A stretch of DNA of 64,000 nt from Hydractinia symbiolongicarpus (Eukaryota; Cnidaria; Hydrozoa; Anthoathecata; Hydractiniidae), in the NCBI RefSeq assembly GCF_029227915.1, contig NC_079876.1:18602001-18666000 (forward strand), in the 5' to 3' direction. The notes under the pieces were generated by a model, which was not told the DNA's origin, did not search any database, and saw nothing but the letters and a program-made list of their open reading frames with translations. This document shows positions 49,946 to 63,577 of the stretch, piece after piece (positions within the stretch are counted from its first letter, which is position 1; the number at the start of each line of letters is the position of its first letter). The position numbers were made by a program, and so were the translations under genes.

Positions 49946-52900
49946 CAGTATAAATTATACTAAAAGGACATTCGGTTGAGCAGGTGATTAAAAAGAGAGG
50001 AGTCAAAAACAAACCAGACATCGTTTTTATTTGCCTATTTCGTATACCACTGCAAAAGGACAGAAAGCGCTTCCGCGGCCGCAAGATGTGGCCTTTCGAA
50101 TGAGCAAATCAAAAGCACGGCAGATGATCAACTCATAGTTCTAGAGAAAGATATATAAAAAATTAAATTACCAAGATGCTGCGTAGGAAGACCTTAAACA
50201 TTTTTCTGTCTTTTTAAAATTTTGCGCTTCAACAAGACCAATCACAAATCTACTCCATACTTGTTGTGATCATATGTCGGTAAGGTACGTAGAAATACAA
50301 AAGAAGCTTTAGACATCGTAGGAAAGTCCAATAATTAATTTATTCTAGTTCATGTCAACCAACAAATGTAAAAGTAGGAGTGAAACCAACAAGAAAGATA
50401 GTGCTCTGTGATAATCTTAAGAAAAGGTTACGCTAACTTGAGCATTCATGTTCTGCAATGTTTACCTTTTGTGATTCCAAATAAGGAGTTTCGTTTTATA
50501 CGAAGCTTTATCCTCCCTCAATTTGATTATTATTACTGCTGATACATATATTCAGAGATAAATTAATATACTTTAAAACCATTTCTAGCTAGTTGGCTAG
50601 CTAAAATCTTTAAAAAGTTTGTTTTTTGTTTTCAGATCTATTCAAGCAAAGTTAGACTTTTTTTAAAATATTGTACGCAAGAAAGGCGAATAATATGTTT
50701 TCAAAGTTGTTGTTACTAAAACATATTAAAAATTGGCTCGGATGGGGATAAGTTATCATGCGCATCTTAATCAAATAAGACATTTACAAAAAACCGTGGT
50801 CGGTATGAAATTACACACGCAGAACAAGCCCAAATTGATTAAATATGTGTACTGGATTGACAAAACTCCATGGATGCCTTAAAATCTTATTGACTATTCT
50901 TAAAACACTCTGAGAAGGTTTCTTGAGAGAAGAAAAAAAATTGGGGGCTTTGTAACTATGTGTTGTCGCGTGGATATAGGTTAAAAATTAATTCTGATGC
51001 AGAACGATAACAAAACCAGTTAAAATATAAGCATTTAGTAAAACTGTGTTTAAGAAAAAAAATAAATGAACGTGAGAGAATGCGGCAATATGAATTATAT
51101 TTACATAAAATATAAGCTACAACTTTCAAAGCTACGTTTTATATTTCTTATCATTATATGGTTCTCGCACTGTGATTGGCTAACACGAAATGTATGTTAT
51201 ATTTTCATTTTCTAATGGGAAACTAGTGCAATTCTTATTAATTTTTCAATTGCACAGTGCAAAAAGCTGATGCTTTTTTTCTGAATGGTTAATAACTCGC
51301 TGAAAAAATTGTCACTAAATTTTTTCCATAATATTCTCCTCATAAAAAAGAATTTTTTTTACGAAACAAACTAACAATCAATGATAAATATTCACAATTC
51401 AATTATTTTGTTGCTCTCCACCGTTGAGGTTATGAGAATAACTGTGACTTTACGTTATTGAGGTAATTTCTATAACGTGTTAAAGGAGTTTTGTGTTCAA
51501 TTCGATTGTTTAACTTAACTAATTAAACATTAGGGGTACTTATTAAGCAGTTAGTCTGTGGAAATGTTTCCAGCTTTCCCCGTTGTTATATTTCGGATTT
51601 AGGGCTTTTTTCTATCGTTCATATTCCTGAAATTGCTCTTTTGCATCCTAAGCGCAAAGTATTAGTTTCGCAGCAGAGAGATTATTAATGCGAAAGCATT
51701 AGCTGATTTTTGTTCAAGTGAATGGTCAATACGCACTTACTTTTATTAAAATCTTTCTTTATCAGTTAATGAATTGCAGTTACCGCCTAGAATGGTTCGC
51801 TGGCAACTGCGCAAATGTTTTGATTAATATCATTACTTCTTATGACTTTTCATTAATGTAGAATGACTTTCTGAGGAGACAGACACACAGATATATCTTT
51901 TTAAAAACAATTCAATAAATAAAGGCGTTAAAAACTCTAAGGTCTGTGATATGTAGGTAAATCTTAAAATCCATAAACTTTTGTTCTAAAGAAGAACATC
52001 ATTGCCTTAAAGTGTAATTGACAAAGAGGTATACCTTTGTAGTAATAAAGAAATTAGTGTTGATATGTAATAGTTAACGACTAAGCTTGCCATAAGACAA
52101 TATTGCAGCAGCTTTGATACTAAACGGAAAATGCATGTAGGAAGGTTACATGTCCGCTTTCGAAGAACGCTTTTGCAAGGTGAAACCTCTCATTACCTTA
52201 TTGTGCATCCTAATGTTTTTTTTATGTAATCGTTTCATATAGGATCATATGACTTTAAAAGACTGTCTTTTGTACCTCATCTCTGTAGGCATTAAAATTC
52301 TATTCAATTGCGATTGCTTCAACATTACATAATCCTACAGCAGGCTGTTTGTTTATATGTAAAGAACGAGACTTTTTGGACAAATCACGACTATCACAGC
52401 TATTTTCAATTGTCTTTGATTTTTAGCTTTTTTAACCAGTTTTTCAACCTTCTACATTAAGCAAAGTATTATTTGCGAACCATAGCCCATTTTTCTGCCA
52501 AGAAAGAATATTAAAATAATGTATCTATTTTTACCACAAAACCTTATGCGTGAAAAATCATAAAAAAGGAATTAAAAGTAGTTATTCATTCACTAGTAGT
52601 CTATATTATTCTGGTACCTTGACCTCCTTACTGGACTGGTTAATATACAATATTTTTCAGAATGTGTGAGGTATAAAATTTCAGACGTGGTGGGATAAGT
52701 CATGTATAGTCATGTAGAGCGTTCATCTCATGTTTAAAATAGATTTTCTTTTCAGGTTCTTCTTATTGAGTTGGTTTTTAACAAAAAAAAATGCTTAAGG
52801 AGCTCTGTGTTCTGTTAATAATTGGTTTTGCTCTTTACGGATATTTTGTTGAAATTCTAAACACCGGATAATGGTGGCTTTGTGAATAATCACGACATTA

Positions 52901-53082
52901 AATGTAAACTAAAGCTAGGTATGATCTATTTGCTGCTGCTGGAATTTCTTGTCTTTCACATGATAATTTAAGGCAGAATTAATTTAATAACACTCATTGA
53001 ACTTAGAATTATACCTGGGCTTCTACAGCGGCATATATTATATATATTAGAATTGCAACTCACTGAAATATTAACTATGCTA

Positions 53083-53205
53083 GTAGCTGTTTCCCGTGGA
53101 AAAATCCACTGTATTCTCATTTAATTTATGTAACAGATATACGTCCATAAAAACAACACCAATACAACAGTGGGCATCTTACATCTGCATTATTATATAA
53201 ATGAC
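53083..53205 (-). mobile_element. Second short Helitron-like family, minus copy
   Basis: The reverse complement runs from TTATATAATAATGCAGATG to GTGGATTTTTCCACGGGA, AACAGCTACTAG. It is the counterpart of 1510-1635 with the same length and ends. Confidence 0.45.
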
Positions 53206-54764
53206 GAAATAAATTAAAGGTGTCCAACAACTACTGCAGTATATATGTCACATTTAAAATCTAAATCTACTAAAATTACTTGCTCTGACCATCTGACAAA
53301 TGCGAAAATTATTCGGAAAGAAGTTTACAAAAGCATATTCAAAATACATCTCACCCATAAAATTTAAATCACACAAGAAAAGCTGATCAATGTCAAACCT
53401 AAATCTCTCTCATTGTATATGTTAAAATCAGTTAGTTTAGTGCAAACTCTGCCAAAAGTTGATAAAAAATGTGAAAATAAACAACAAATTGTGCCTATAG
53501 TAGAAATTTTTATCTAAGGTGTAAAAAGGGGATTGCAAGGATAAAATATAATGCAACAAAACGTTGTTTATACTTTAGATGTTTTGCATATGGTCCTTTG
53601 TTTGTCCAAAGTTTCCAAAATTTAATTATTTTAGTACATATATCTACTGCATATGCCCTCTAAGACAGTATTTAAATCCATAATGCAAAAGAGAAACAGT
53701 TTGAAACAAAAATCAGTTATTTCGATGATACTGCATACACTCTTTCCCAACAAAAGCTTCACAAACTGTAAAAAATGAATGGTTGTAGGGAGTGCTTCTG
53801 ATTCAACAAAAGGAGGTTTTTTTAACATTGTGCATGTTGTCCTTACCCATTAAATCTTACACAAAATTTAAAAAAACTACGATTTGGAACACATCAAATT
53901 TAAACCTAGAAGGATCAGTCATTTTGGTATTTTGCACAACGTCCTCCCCCGTACGAATTTATACAAAATATTGAAAAACACTGCTTGCAAGGTGTAAAAT
54001 CAAATTCTTCTTCTGTGTATATATGGTCCTTCCTTCCAAAACTAACATAAAATGTCAAAAAGGTTTAGATAAAACACAATAAAAATCTGTTTTATCAGTA
54101 TGTGTCACGACATTGTCTTCAACAAAATGTTCCCCTCAAAGTTCCACAGACACAGCCTGTATATTATAAACAACTAAGATCAGTATTTTGGCCTATTTCA
54201 TACTATTCTGTCCCAAATAATATAAATTAATATAAAATGTAAAAATTGAGTGGTATAACAGAAATTTCCAAAACTCCATTTTTTTATATGCATATATTGT
54301 ATATTATATGCCTTCTACAACAATAGGTTAATTCAAAATGTCAAAAAGAAGAAAAATATAGATTACAAAGAGTATAAAGTCGAAATCAACAAAGTAGCTC
54401 TTTTGGTGTAATGAATGTGGCCATACGCACAAAAGTTTACACTAAATGTAAAAAAAATGGTTTTGTTTAGTAATTCCAATTTAAAAAAAGTCAGTTCTTT
54501 TAGCATACCGAGTTATCTCTTTGTCCACAAACTCTTACATGAAAATGTAAAAACCACAATTTCAAACAAATTAAATTTACATTTTAAAAATAAGTAATTT
54601 CTGAACTTTATTTTTGAAGGAAAAGAACTTCGCAGACCAAAAAAAGAATCAGGAAAATGTTTTAAAGTTTAGGGTTATTAACGTTTAATGGTTTTGTGGG
54701 AATTTTACTTTTTGTAAATATATATTTATAATGTCAGAGTTGAATTTCTTATCTCTATAATAGT

Positions 54765-54903
54765 ACGCTGAGTGTGTCTGTATGTCTGTAACAAGCAAAG
54801 TAGACTTCCTTATTTTGCTTTCATGTTGCCGAAAAATGTATGTCTTATATGCTAATTTTTCTGACGTTACGTCGCCACGTCAATAAAACTACTTTAACGT
54901 CAA
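54765..54903 (+). mobile_element. Helitron-like 5' part interrupted by a second copy
   Basis: Begins with CTCTATAATAGTACGC and GTAACAAGCAAAGTAGA, and runs through GACGTTACGTCGCCACGTCA to ACTTTAACGTCAA. There a second copy's TCTATAAAATAATACGCC begins. Confidence 0.5.
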
Positions 54904-55598
54904 TCTATAAAATAATACGCCAGTTCCGTGTGTCTGTGACAGGCAAAGTGGATGTGTTCATTTTAAATATTCTGACGTTACGGCGCGACGTCAATAACAC
55001 TATTTTAACTTTAATATCCTATATTAAATTAATGAAGACATTACAGTGCACCTAAAACTTTGAGGCCAAATAACTTGTAAACGAGGTGTTGACGTCAATG
55101 ATGTTTCACCGCGTGGGTAACTAGGGACCACCTGGAACCAATTTGGGTAAGTCTCCTAAACCTGGGTCCCTAAATCCGTCTCGGAATGGACGGGTTGATG
55201 ACGTCATCAAAAAACCTTCAAACTCTATTATCTCTGCAACCGTTTGTCAAAGATACATGATCCTATACATTTTCTTGATCACTGTTTCAAGATCTATGCG
55301 TTGGAGGCAACAGGTGTACAAATTTTTCAAAACAAAGTTTTCGGTTTTGACGGGCCATTGCTGACGTCAGTAAAATCTTTAAACCCTTATATCTCATTAA
55401 CCGCTTATCAAAAGCACATAATCATATACATTTTCTTGATCAGCAGTTTAAGCTCTACACAATAGAGGCAACGTGAAAACAAGGATCTAATTATTATTTT
55501 TTTGTTGATGGGTTGCTGACGTCATTAAAATACAAATGACGCTTGCTTTTTATTTTTATCCTGCCTTAGTGGATTTTTCCACGGGCTTTATCGACTAG
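54904..55598 (+). mobile_element. Longest Helitron-like element copy
   Basis: Starts TCTATAAAATAATACGCC after A and ends with the perfect hairpin GTGGATTTTTCCAC, 12 nt, then CTAG (55595-55598), followed by T. It is 695 bp, longer than the copy at 932 because an extra block (about 55370-55540) repeats the GCTGACGTCAGTAAAATC, TATCTCATTAACCG and CATAATCATATACATTTTC theme. There is no open frame. Confidence 0.6.
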
Positions 55599-56319
55599 TT
55601 TAATATAATAACGTGAAAGGCTTGCAAGGTGTAAAGTCAAATTCTACAAAAATTAGTTCTTTCGGTATATTGCATGATCCTTGTGCAACAAAGGTTAACA
55701 GAAATTTTCAAAATAAAAGCAAAACAATTTGAATATATTTTGTACAATTCTAAATTTATAGACAAATCTAACATATTATACTTTTATTAATATTAAGCAT
55801 TAGAGAAAGAAGAATCGCAATGTCTGGAGGATTTAATTTTGAAGTTGCTGAAAAAGTGAGACGAGATTTTTATTGCGTCATTTGTCTTAATAAATGCTAT
55901 GCAGCTAACATGTGGTCATGGAATGTGCAAAAGTTGTTTAGAAGGCTTAAAAAAGCAGCATGGAAGGGTATTGTAGCAAAATTAATTTGAAAGGTATAAG
56001 TTACGTCAGATAAGGCTATCATTGCATTTGTATTATATTGTGTTTAGGAAAGGTTTTATCTGTCCAACTTGTCGAAGAAAAGTAGATAACAACTGTGTGA
56101 GTGACTTTTTAAGAGTTAACTTTCCATCTGTACATTTTTACGAGTATCATATAGTTGTAACCCTATCCATGCCAGAGTATACGGGTCAAAAGTAATGTCG
56201 GAGGGGAGGGAGTGGAGGACGCAAAAATCCCCTACCCATAACCTGTTACCTCTTAAGTGTTGGGTTGGAGCATCAAATTTAGTAGAAATGATGCCTGTCG
56301 CATGGCAATTCAAACAGTG

Positions 56320-56367
56320 ACTGACAGTGATCATTTGAGGCAAAAGCCTCAAATGATCACTGTCAGT
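56320..56367. repeat. Perfect 22-bp inverted repeat with AAAA loop
   Basis: The left arm is 56320-56341 (starts ACTGACAGTGATCATTTGAG), the loop is 56342-56345 and the right arm is 56346-56367. The homologous intron of gene C (about 47465-47495) contains only the right-arm version. Confidence 0.85.
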
Positions 56368-56880
56368 AATAATTTATGCTGAAGTCAGCATTTTATGACA
56401 AATTTATTAATATATTTTTTTCCACATATTTTTAGCGATATCTGTTAGAAAATATTCAAATTAACAATAACATGAGCAAAGCCAAAAATGACTCACCTAG
56501 TAGAAATAGTTGCGAAAATTCAATGGGAGAAACTCCCATGGAATATTTTCAACAATTCTTTGCTAAAAGATGTGCGTTAGCCGCGAAAATAGCAATACCC
56601 TCGATGGAAACAAAAGGAGAGAATCAGTCGAACATACCACGAAGCTGAACTAGCACTTTTAAAAAGTCAATAAAAAAACTCAGTCACAGTAACCTCTTAT
56701 TTACACATAAGTAAATTACATTTATTTTCAACATACCGTTCTGTACAAACAGGTAACATCCTTAAGTAACTTAAAAGATTAGTCGGTGACCTGTGGAAAA
56801 ATCCACGGGTCTGCCCTCCTTTTTATTTATACTGCATTGCGTGCGTCTCACTACACGCGCAGCTAAGTTACCACTTTGCG

Positions 56881-57963
<1,083 letters not shown>

Positions 57964-57964
57964 G

Positions 57965-58395
57965 GAATTATCCATAAAAATAAGAATTCGAAGCGACTTC
58001 ACTACAAAATGATATGACAAACTATAAACACAGTGAATGAAAATTAAAATCCTACAACTTTACAATAAAAATAAGAAAAATAAGGCAGGAGAGTAATTAA
58101 ATTTTTTTATGAATTGACATTTCAAATATCTATAATGACAAATGAACTTGTTATTGTCAGCGAAAGTTTGAAATTTAATTTGAATTATCCATAAAAATAA
58201 GAATTCGAAGCGACTTCACTACAAAATGATATGACAAACTATAAACACAGTGAATGAAAATTAAAATCCTACAACTTTAAAATAAAAATAAGAAAAATAA
58301 GGCAGGAGAGTAATTAATTTTTTTTATGAATTGACATTTCAAATATCTATAATGACAAATGAACTTGTCATTGTCAGCGAAAGTTTGAAATTTAT
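57965..58395. repeat. Tandem duplication of about 217 bp
   Basis: GAATTATCCATAAAAATAAG starts at 57965 and again at 58182. The two copies are nearly identical and end at GAAAGTTTGAAATTTA. The second copy runs into the acceptor of gene D exon 5; the first abuts the microsatellite. Confidence 0.85.
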
Positions 58396-59361
58396 TATAG
58401 GATCATTACAGTAAATGTGAACGATATCCTGTCAAATTTCCAAACGACTGCTCAGATGAGTTGATGGAGCGACGAACGGTAATAAAATCTTTCTATTGCT
58501 ACACAGCATTATATAATCTTAGGCTAACAAATTCTAACAGTGTAATGTTCCACGGTTACATTTTCATATCATTTTAGTTTTTGCTTTGTCAATATCCAAG
58601 TTTTATTTTTTAAATTATAATGTATTTTACAATGGAAACAATTCCAGCCAAAAAATTTAATAGCTTAACCATCATACTCAATCTAATTTCGCTTTTAAAA
58701 TCCGTCAATTTTGCGTAGATGTGAAATTTTAGAAAATGAGAATATCATATTATATACAGGAGAGAACGGTCGTTTGCAGAATCTCCTCTTAGTAAAAAAA
58801 GAACACACCACCCAACATGCCTACTTTGTTATTTTATCAAGTGTCTTATTTTAAAAGTTACAAAAAAACGCTTAAATGCTTTTCTTACACTAAACATTTC
58901 AGTTCCATCCAATAAAAAATCACAAACAACCGTTACATAAAAAATTTACTGAGCTTTTTAGCACTATGTTTATCACAGTTAAGTTTTCAAAGTTTATGGA
59001 ACAACGAAAAAATATTTATTTGATCAGGAACTCAATTTTGCGGACGTTGCAAAAATTTCATGCTTTTTAAAATTTGTTTCAACGAGATTTAGGGAAATGT
59101 TATTCCTGCTAATTTTTCTCTTTAACCCTTTGTAAAGCATTCATTTAATTTAGTAAAAACAGAATCCAAACAATCGGTGTGTTGACTAAAACAAGGTTAT
59201 TACAATACTTTTACATGTGATATAAAAATAAATTATTACTGTCATATATCATTGTTTTGGAAAATAACTTTCTTATAATATCACGAACAAATGTTGATGC
59301 GCTGCAAATAAACACCCTGAAATTGAACAATGTACATCAAGTCATGAATCGTGAGACATTA

Positions 59362-60286
59362 CTAAACTAGTGGAAAAGTATTTGTCATTTGATTAGTTCT
59401 ACACCTTCCGGAGTATTGATGACTTAATCTGAAAACACCCACATCGTAATTATGACTAAAATGGATTGCATACATGCAATTGTAACTTCTCGCAAAATTT
59501 GAAGTTAATCGCGTTCTCCATAAAGAGATAAAATCAGGGAGCAAATATCCCCTGCCGTCACTAAGTAACTCTCTTGAAAAAACATTTAATGACTTAAATG
59601 TACATTAGGAGTAACGCTAAAAATTCGGTTTTATTTGCATCTTAAAGAAGAATAGATAATAAAATAAAAAATTTCACCAAAATTTAAAAATAAATGCCAA
59701 TTCCAGCTTTCAAAACGACATTAACAACACTGAACTCATTTTAAATTACTTTCTATTGTTTGTTAACTTACACCTTTTATTAACTTAACAAATCAGCTCT
59801 TGATTAAACATTTAAAGCATTTGATCACGCCACAGCAAAATGCTGATGTACGGAAAGATTAATTCCAAATACTTTCTTACTAATGGCCTGAAGCCGGTAA
59901 GTGTGTTTCTCAAGTTGGCAGTGTATTTTACATATTTTGGCAAAAAAGTATAAGGATAACTAATGCTAGGAAAATATTAAATCCACAATTCCCTTTAACC
60001 AAATGCGCCATGAGCTTATTCTAAAAAAGGTGTTTTGCTTTTACCTTTTTGAATTGTTTTAACCAGAATTACAAAAATGGTTGGATTCAAATTAACATCA
60101 CATCCTTCATCGACACCTTGCAGACAAAACAGAATATGAGCCTGAGCATAAGTATTTTCAGCATTAAATGATGTAAATACAGGTGCAACTTTGCACTTTG
60201 CACCACAGTTAGGAAAATAGGAAATTTGGTTTTTGGTTTTTGATGTATCTGTACAGTGTGGAGACACAGCATAATTCTTCTTACCA
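59362..60286 (-). CDS. Unidentified minus-strand gene, two candidate exons
   Basis: Exon at 60045-60286: AG acceptor (TTTCCCAG), open 242 nt and a donor (CAAAAAG/GTAAAA). It reads SPHCTDTSKTKNQISYFPNC, then GAKCKVAPVFTSFNAENTYA, QAHILFCLQGVDEGCDVN and NPTIFVILVKT, giving several Cys as in a secreted or extracellular domain. Exon at 59362-59560: acceptor ACTTAG, reading DGRGYLLPDFISLWRTRLT, later NYDVGVFRLSHQYSGRC, and stop TAG. The phases (1 out, 2 in) do not join directly, so an exon is missing between them or they belong to different transcripts. A strong minus donor (ATCAAG/GTAAGT near 60488) may mark an upstream exon. The family was not recognised. Confidence 0.35.
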
Positions 60287-60499
60287 CTGGGAAATTAAAG
60301 TATTCGGCGAAGGGTGGCAAAATTTTTCTGTGTTCAGAGTACTAACCATGCTACCGCAATTAGTCTACCATAAAAAAAATAAACCAAGCCCGATAGTACA
60401 AGTAAAAACAGTTTCATTCCCCACAAATTCTATTGTGTTTAATTGAACAATGAGGTGTCATCATATGTAAGATGGAATAAATAAATGACTTACCTTGAT

Positions 60500-62130
60500 G
60501 TTCTTCTTAGCAATATTCTTACTAATGATGATGAACCCTAATGATGGAATGTTGCAGCACGTCTACCAGTGTATTGTCACTAACATGTAGCTAAGATATG
60601 TAGTTGCACAAACAAATCTCCAGTGACTTTAAGAGCTGAAAATAATTATTTCAGGAAATAAGTAAATTGTCGAAACTAATTTCTGTAATATACAACATGT
60701 TGGATGTAGCACTACAGAATAAAACGTATATACACCCTTTTGGTTGGTCACTGCCTGTTCTGCAAAATGCGTTCGCTCAAATATTATTTAATTGATAACA
60801 TAATAAATAAAGGACAAACAAAAAATTTATCACTTCAACCGTAGTCGCAATCATGATTAAGCTTTGTACCAACATAATTTAAGTTGAACATTCCTGTACT
60901 TTACACTTTCTTTGGACTGGTTAATAAATGTGGACCTAAACTAGTTTTATTAATTCCTATCTGACTTATCTCAACCAGTAAAATTGCTTTTAATGCTTTT
61001 TGCACTTGTATCTGTGTTAAAACAGATATTCTGTCTAAATGCCTAAATTAAAAGTACTTAAGAATTACAATGATAGGTCAATGTATATTGGCCTCTGTTT
61101 CATCACTATGGTTAAAAACTATACCATATATATATAAATTTTGGACAAGTTATTGGACTCTTACCATTAGCGAAAAGTATGCTTTTTTATTCTACCCACA
61201 CATAATTACCGCTTTGACTAATTTGCTAGGAATTATTTTTATTTTTTTAAATTCACAGATTTGTACTAATATCAAAATTCCTAAGATGATATATCGTAGT
61301 ATTAAGCTATTAACATCTGCAGGAAGTTATTATCAGTGTACGTGTGTCTCTGCCTATTTCGTGAAAATTAAAAATTAAGTATAAAAAGGTTTTTTTATAT
61401 GAAATTTAGATGGCATATGTTTTTATTAGCTATATATTACAAGTGTTTAAGATAACAAGAATGATAAAGCATTATTTTCTTAAAATGAAGAAATAAAAAA
61501 CTCTCTAAGTTTTTGGTCAACAACAACAACTTTAAAAAATAACCCACTCTGTATTGAAACTTCTAGCTAGCTAGCGATGCTACGTATGTTCCAACATCTA
61601 TAGCTAAGCAACTCTAATTATATTTTTGACATAAAGAGTTCATTTAATGTAATAACTTTATGTATCTTTCATTTAAAAAACATATTGCGTCTCATTGCAG
61701 CACACATATCGTGAGTCACCATGCCTAGTTACTTATTAGTCTTGCATGCTTTCGTTTTGTCCGAAAAATCTTTGAGTGCTTTCATTTGGTCCGAAAAGTC
61801 ATTGATTGCTTTCGTTTGGTCCGAAATTCAAATTACACGGCATCGGTTACAAAAAAATTCAATGATTATTGAAAAATACCTACTGTGTCACAATTTGAAT
61901 GCCGTAAATATGGGTCAGAGTCGTCAGTTTTTTGTAAACCAATCAGAATACGTTATTTTGGTCGGCAAGCCAATGACATTGCCTGAAGATTCTTCGGATG
62001 TCAGTCGTTTTTTGCTGTATCCACAAATTCAGTCACACAAGAGAGAGGTCCGTAAAATAAAGGTCAACGGTCGCAGGGACTGCAGGATCACAGTACTCTC
62101 TTTTTTGCGATTTATAGGAAAAATTTTGTC
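60500..62130. other. Gene D intron 5 interior
   Basis: AT-rich sequence without a supported exon. The frame at 61721-62140 contains three related 30-bp units (61748-61832, AFVWSEKSLI-like) but no domain. GGATCCGCCCCTG at 62158-62170 resembles a transposon terminus. Confidence 0.3.
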
Positions 62131-62199
62131 AGTTGCGTGACGGCGCTGACGTACATTGGATCCGCCCCTGTGTTTGTCTGTCTGTTTGTTCTGAAACGG

Positions 62200-62345
62200 A
62201 TAGTTCGCCCCAGCTTTAGAACATTAGTCATGCTTTGGTCTCAATTAGTCCCTGGTTACCATGCAGGATATGATGTCAGTTATTTTCCACTCGTATTCAA
62301 GTTATTTGACCTCAAATTTAAAAGTACATTGCAATGTTATCGCAA
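62200..62345 (-). mobile_element. Diverged inverted Helitron-like fragment
   Basis: The reverse complement resembles the middle of the family: TAGTCCCTGGTTACCATGC, then CAAGTTATTTGACCTCAAA. Similarity is low but collinear over about 120 bp. Confidence 0.35.
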
Positions 62346-62649
62346 ACATTAATAATATCATTGTCCATAGTTTTTATAATTACGTAATGCTTAAATAACC
62401 AATAAATGAATTAGATTTATTTTTTGAATTTGCATATTCTCTAGGCGGAAAAAACCTTCCCCTGTAGAAAGCGAAATTTTTCCTGGTTCCGAATATTAAG
62501 TAACATGCTAATGTTTGGAAGATAACAATGACAAAGAAGCGCAATTTCAGTTTTGGTAATGTCAGCAACCCGTCCTTAAAAATTAATATAGAAACTTGTT
62601 TTGTCGTTGCCTCCATGTAGAGCTAGAGGCGCTGATCAAAAAAAAGATA

Positions 62650-62955
62650 TCTTTATGTCCTTTTGAAAAACGGCCTAAAAGATGTCGTGACTTTTTGATG
62701 CAATATTAATCCGTTCATTCCAAAACTGATTAATAATGCATTAATAATCCCAGGTTCACACAACTTTCCCAATTTGGTCCTAGGTGGTCCCTACTTGCCC
62801 ATGCCTTGACTTCACATCACCCTGTTTCCAAGTTATTATTGTTATGGAAGTCGTGCCTTGAGGACAAAAAATGTAACATTCAAGACATAACTGTTTTAGA
62901 TATATCAAAGGATAATGAGCAGATTTACTTTGGCTGTTACAGACAATAGAAAGAT
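62650..62955 (-). mobile_element. Diverged inverted Helitron-like copy upstream of gene D last exon
   Basis: Collinear with the reverse of 932-1380: CCAATTTGGTCCTAGGTGGT, CCCTGTTTCCAAGTTATT and GGCTGTTACAGACA. It lacks both termini and ends about 75 bp before the exon 6 acceptor. Confidence 0.45.
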
Positions 62956-63028
62956 TTATATTGTTATCAGTGAAGAAGATATGTATTTGTTAGAAAAAAT
63001 GTCAATTTTAGGTTGATATTATTTGTAG

Positions 63029-63577
63029 TGCTCCAGAAAAGAGTTATCAGAACATTATCGAGACAGTTCACACAGTCATTTATCCTTAACTCTTAACCAA
63101 ATTAAAATAGAAGTCAAAGCTATGAAAAATATGCAAGCAGAACTCAAAAATATAAAAGGAGAATTGGAAATTATCAAAGCAGTGCAAATGGACATGTTGA
63201 GAATGCAATACGCCTTTGACAATATGAGAAAGGAGTTGGAAGGCATGAATACAATACGAAAAGAATTGAAAAATGTAAAGAAAGAACTTAAGAATAAAAA
63301 TTCAATGGAGAAGGAATTCAAGAATATGAAAAAAGAATTTAAGTGTATGAGCTCAGGAAAAACAGAAATCGAAAATTTGAAAAAGATGCAAAGATACAAA
63401 GAATTTGAAAGCACAAAAAATGAATTAAAAAGTATGAAAAGGGAAGTCCAAAATTCCAATGCAATTAAAAAGAAAGAAATCATGAGGCAGAATAATGAGA
63501 ACAGCACATTTAACATTTTATTGACCGTAGTATTCAATAAATTCACTACTTTTTCTTTTGAAAACAACATTATATAA
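63029..63577 (+). CDS. Gene D last exon: coiled-coil open frame
   Basis: This 182-codon frame follows an AG at 63027-63028 and starts CSRKELSEHYRDSS, as in A and B. It continues into a Met/Lys/Glu/Leu-rich helix (from about 63095) with irregular 7- and 10-residue units such as MNTIRKELKNVKKELKN. The stop is TAA at 63575-63577. It is much shorter than the 408-codon last exon of A because the unassigned C-terminal domain is absent. Whether it is translated depends on an unidentified upstream exon. Confidence 0.5.
   Translation, partial: CSRKELSEHYRDSSHSHLSLTLNQIKIEVKAMKNMQAELKNIKGELEIIKAVQMDMLRMQYAFDNMRKELEGMNTIRKELKNVKKELKNKNSMEKEFKNMKKEFKCMSSGKTEIENLKKMQRYKEFESTKNELKSMKREVQNSNAIKKKEIMRQNNENSTFNILLTVVFNKFTTFSFENNII

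Larger units (their letters stand above)
48374..54764. other. Intergenic sequence between genes C and D
   Basis: No supported gene. The minus-strand frame at 49595-49879 (MSIRAVDEEYVKSEYAWPF start) is the most protein-like item, but no motif or partner exon was found. Recognisable items are the G-rich tract at 49900, the inverted short element at 53083 and repeats shared with the upstream regions of B and C. Confidence 0.35.

Noticed and set aside
49595-50084. Minus-strand frames with a protein-like start MSIRAVDEEYVKSEY
   Set aside because: No domain, no partner exon and an AT-rich hydrophobic tail; insufficient support for a gene call.
52236-52290. ATAGGATCATATGAC as the missing DHY exon of gene C
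   Set aside because: Only the GATCAT word matches; no finger codons follow.
61070-61378. Plus-strand frame of 102 codons with hydrophobic segments
   Set aside because: Composition matches AT-rich background; no splice framing, homologue or motif was recognised.
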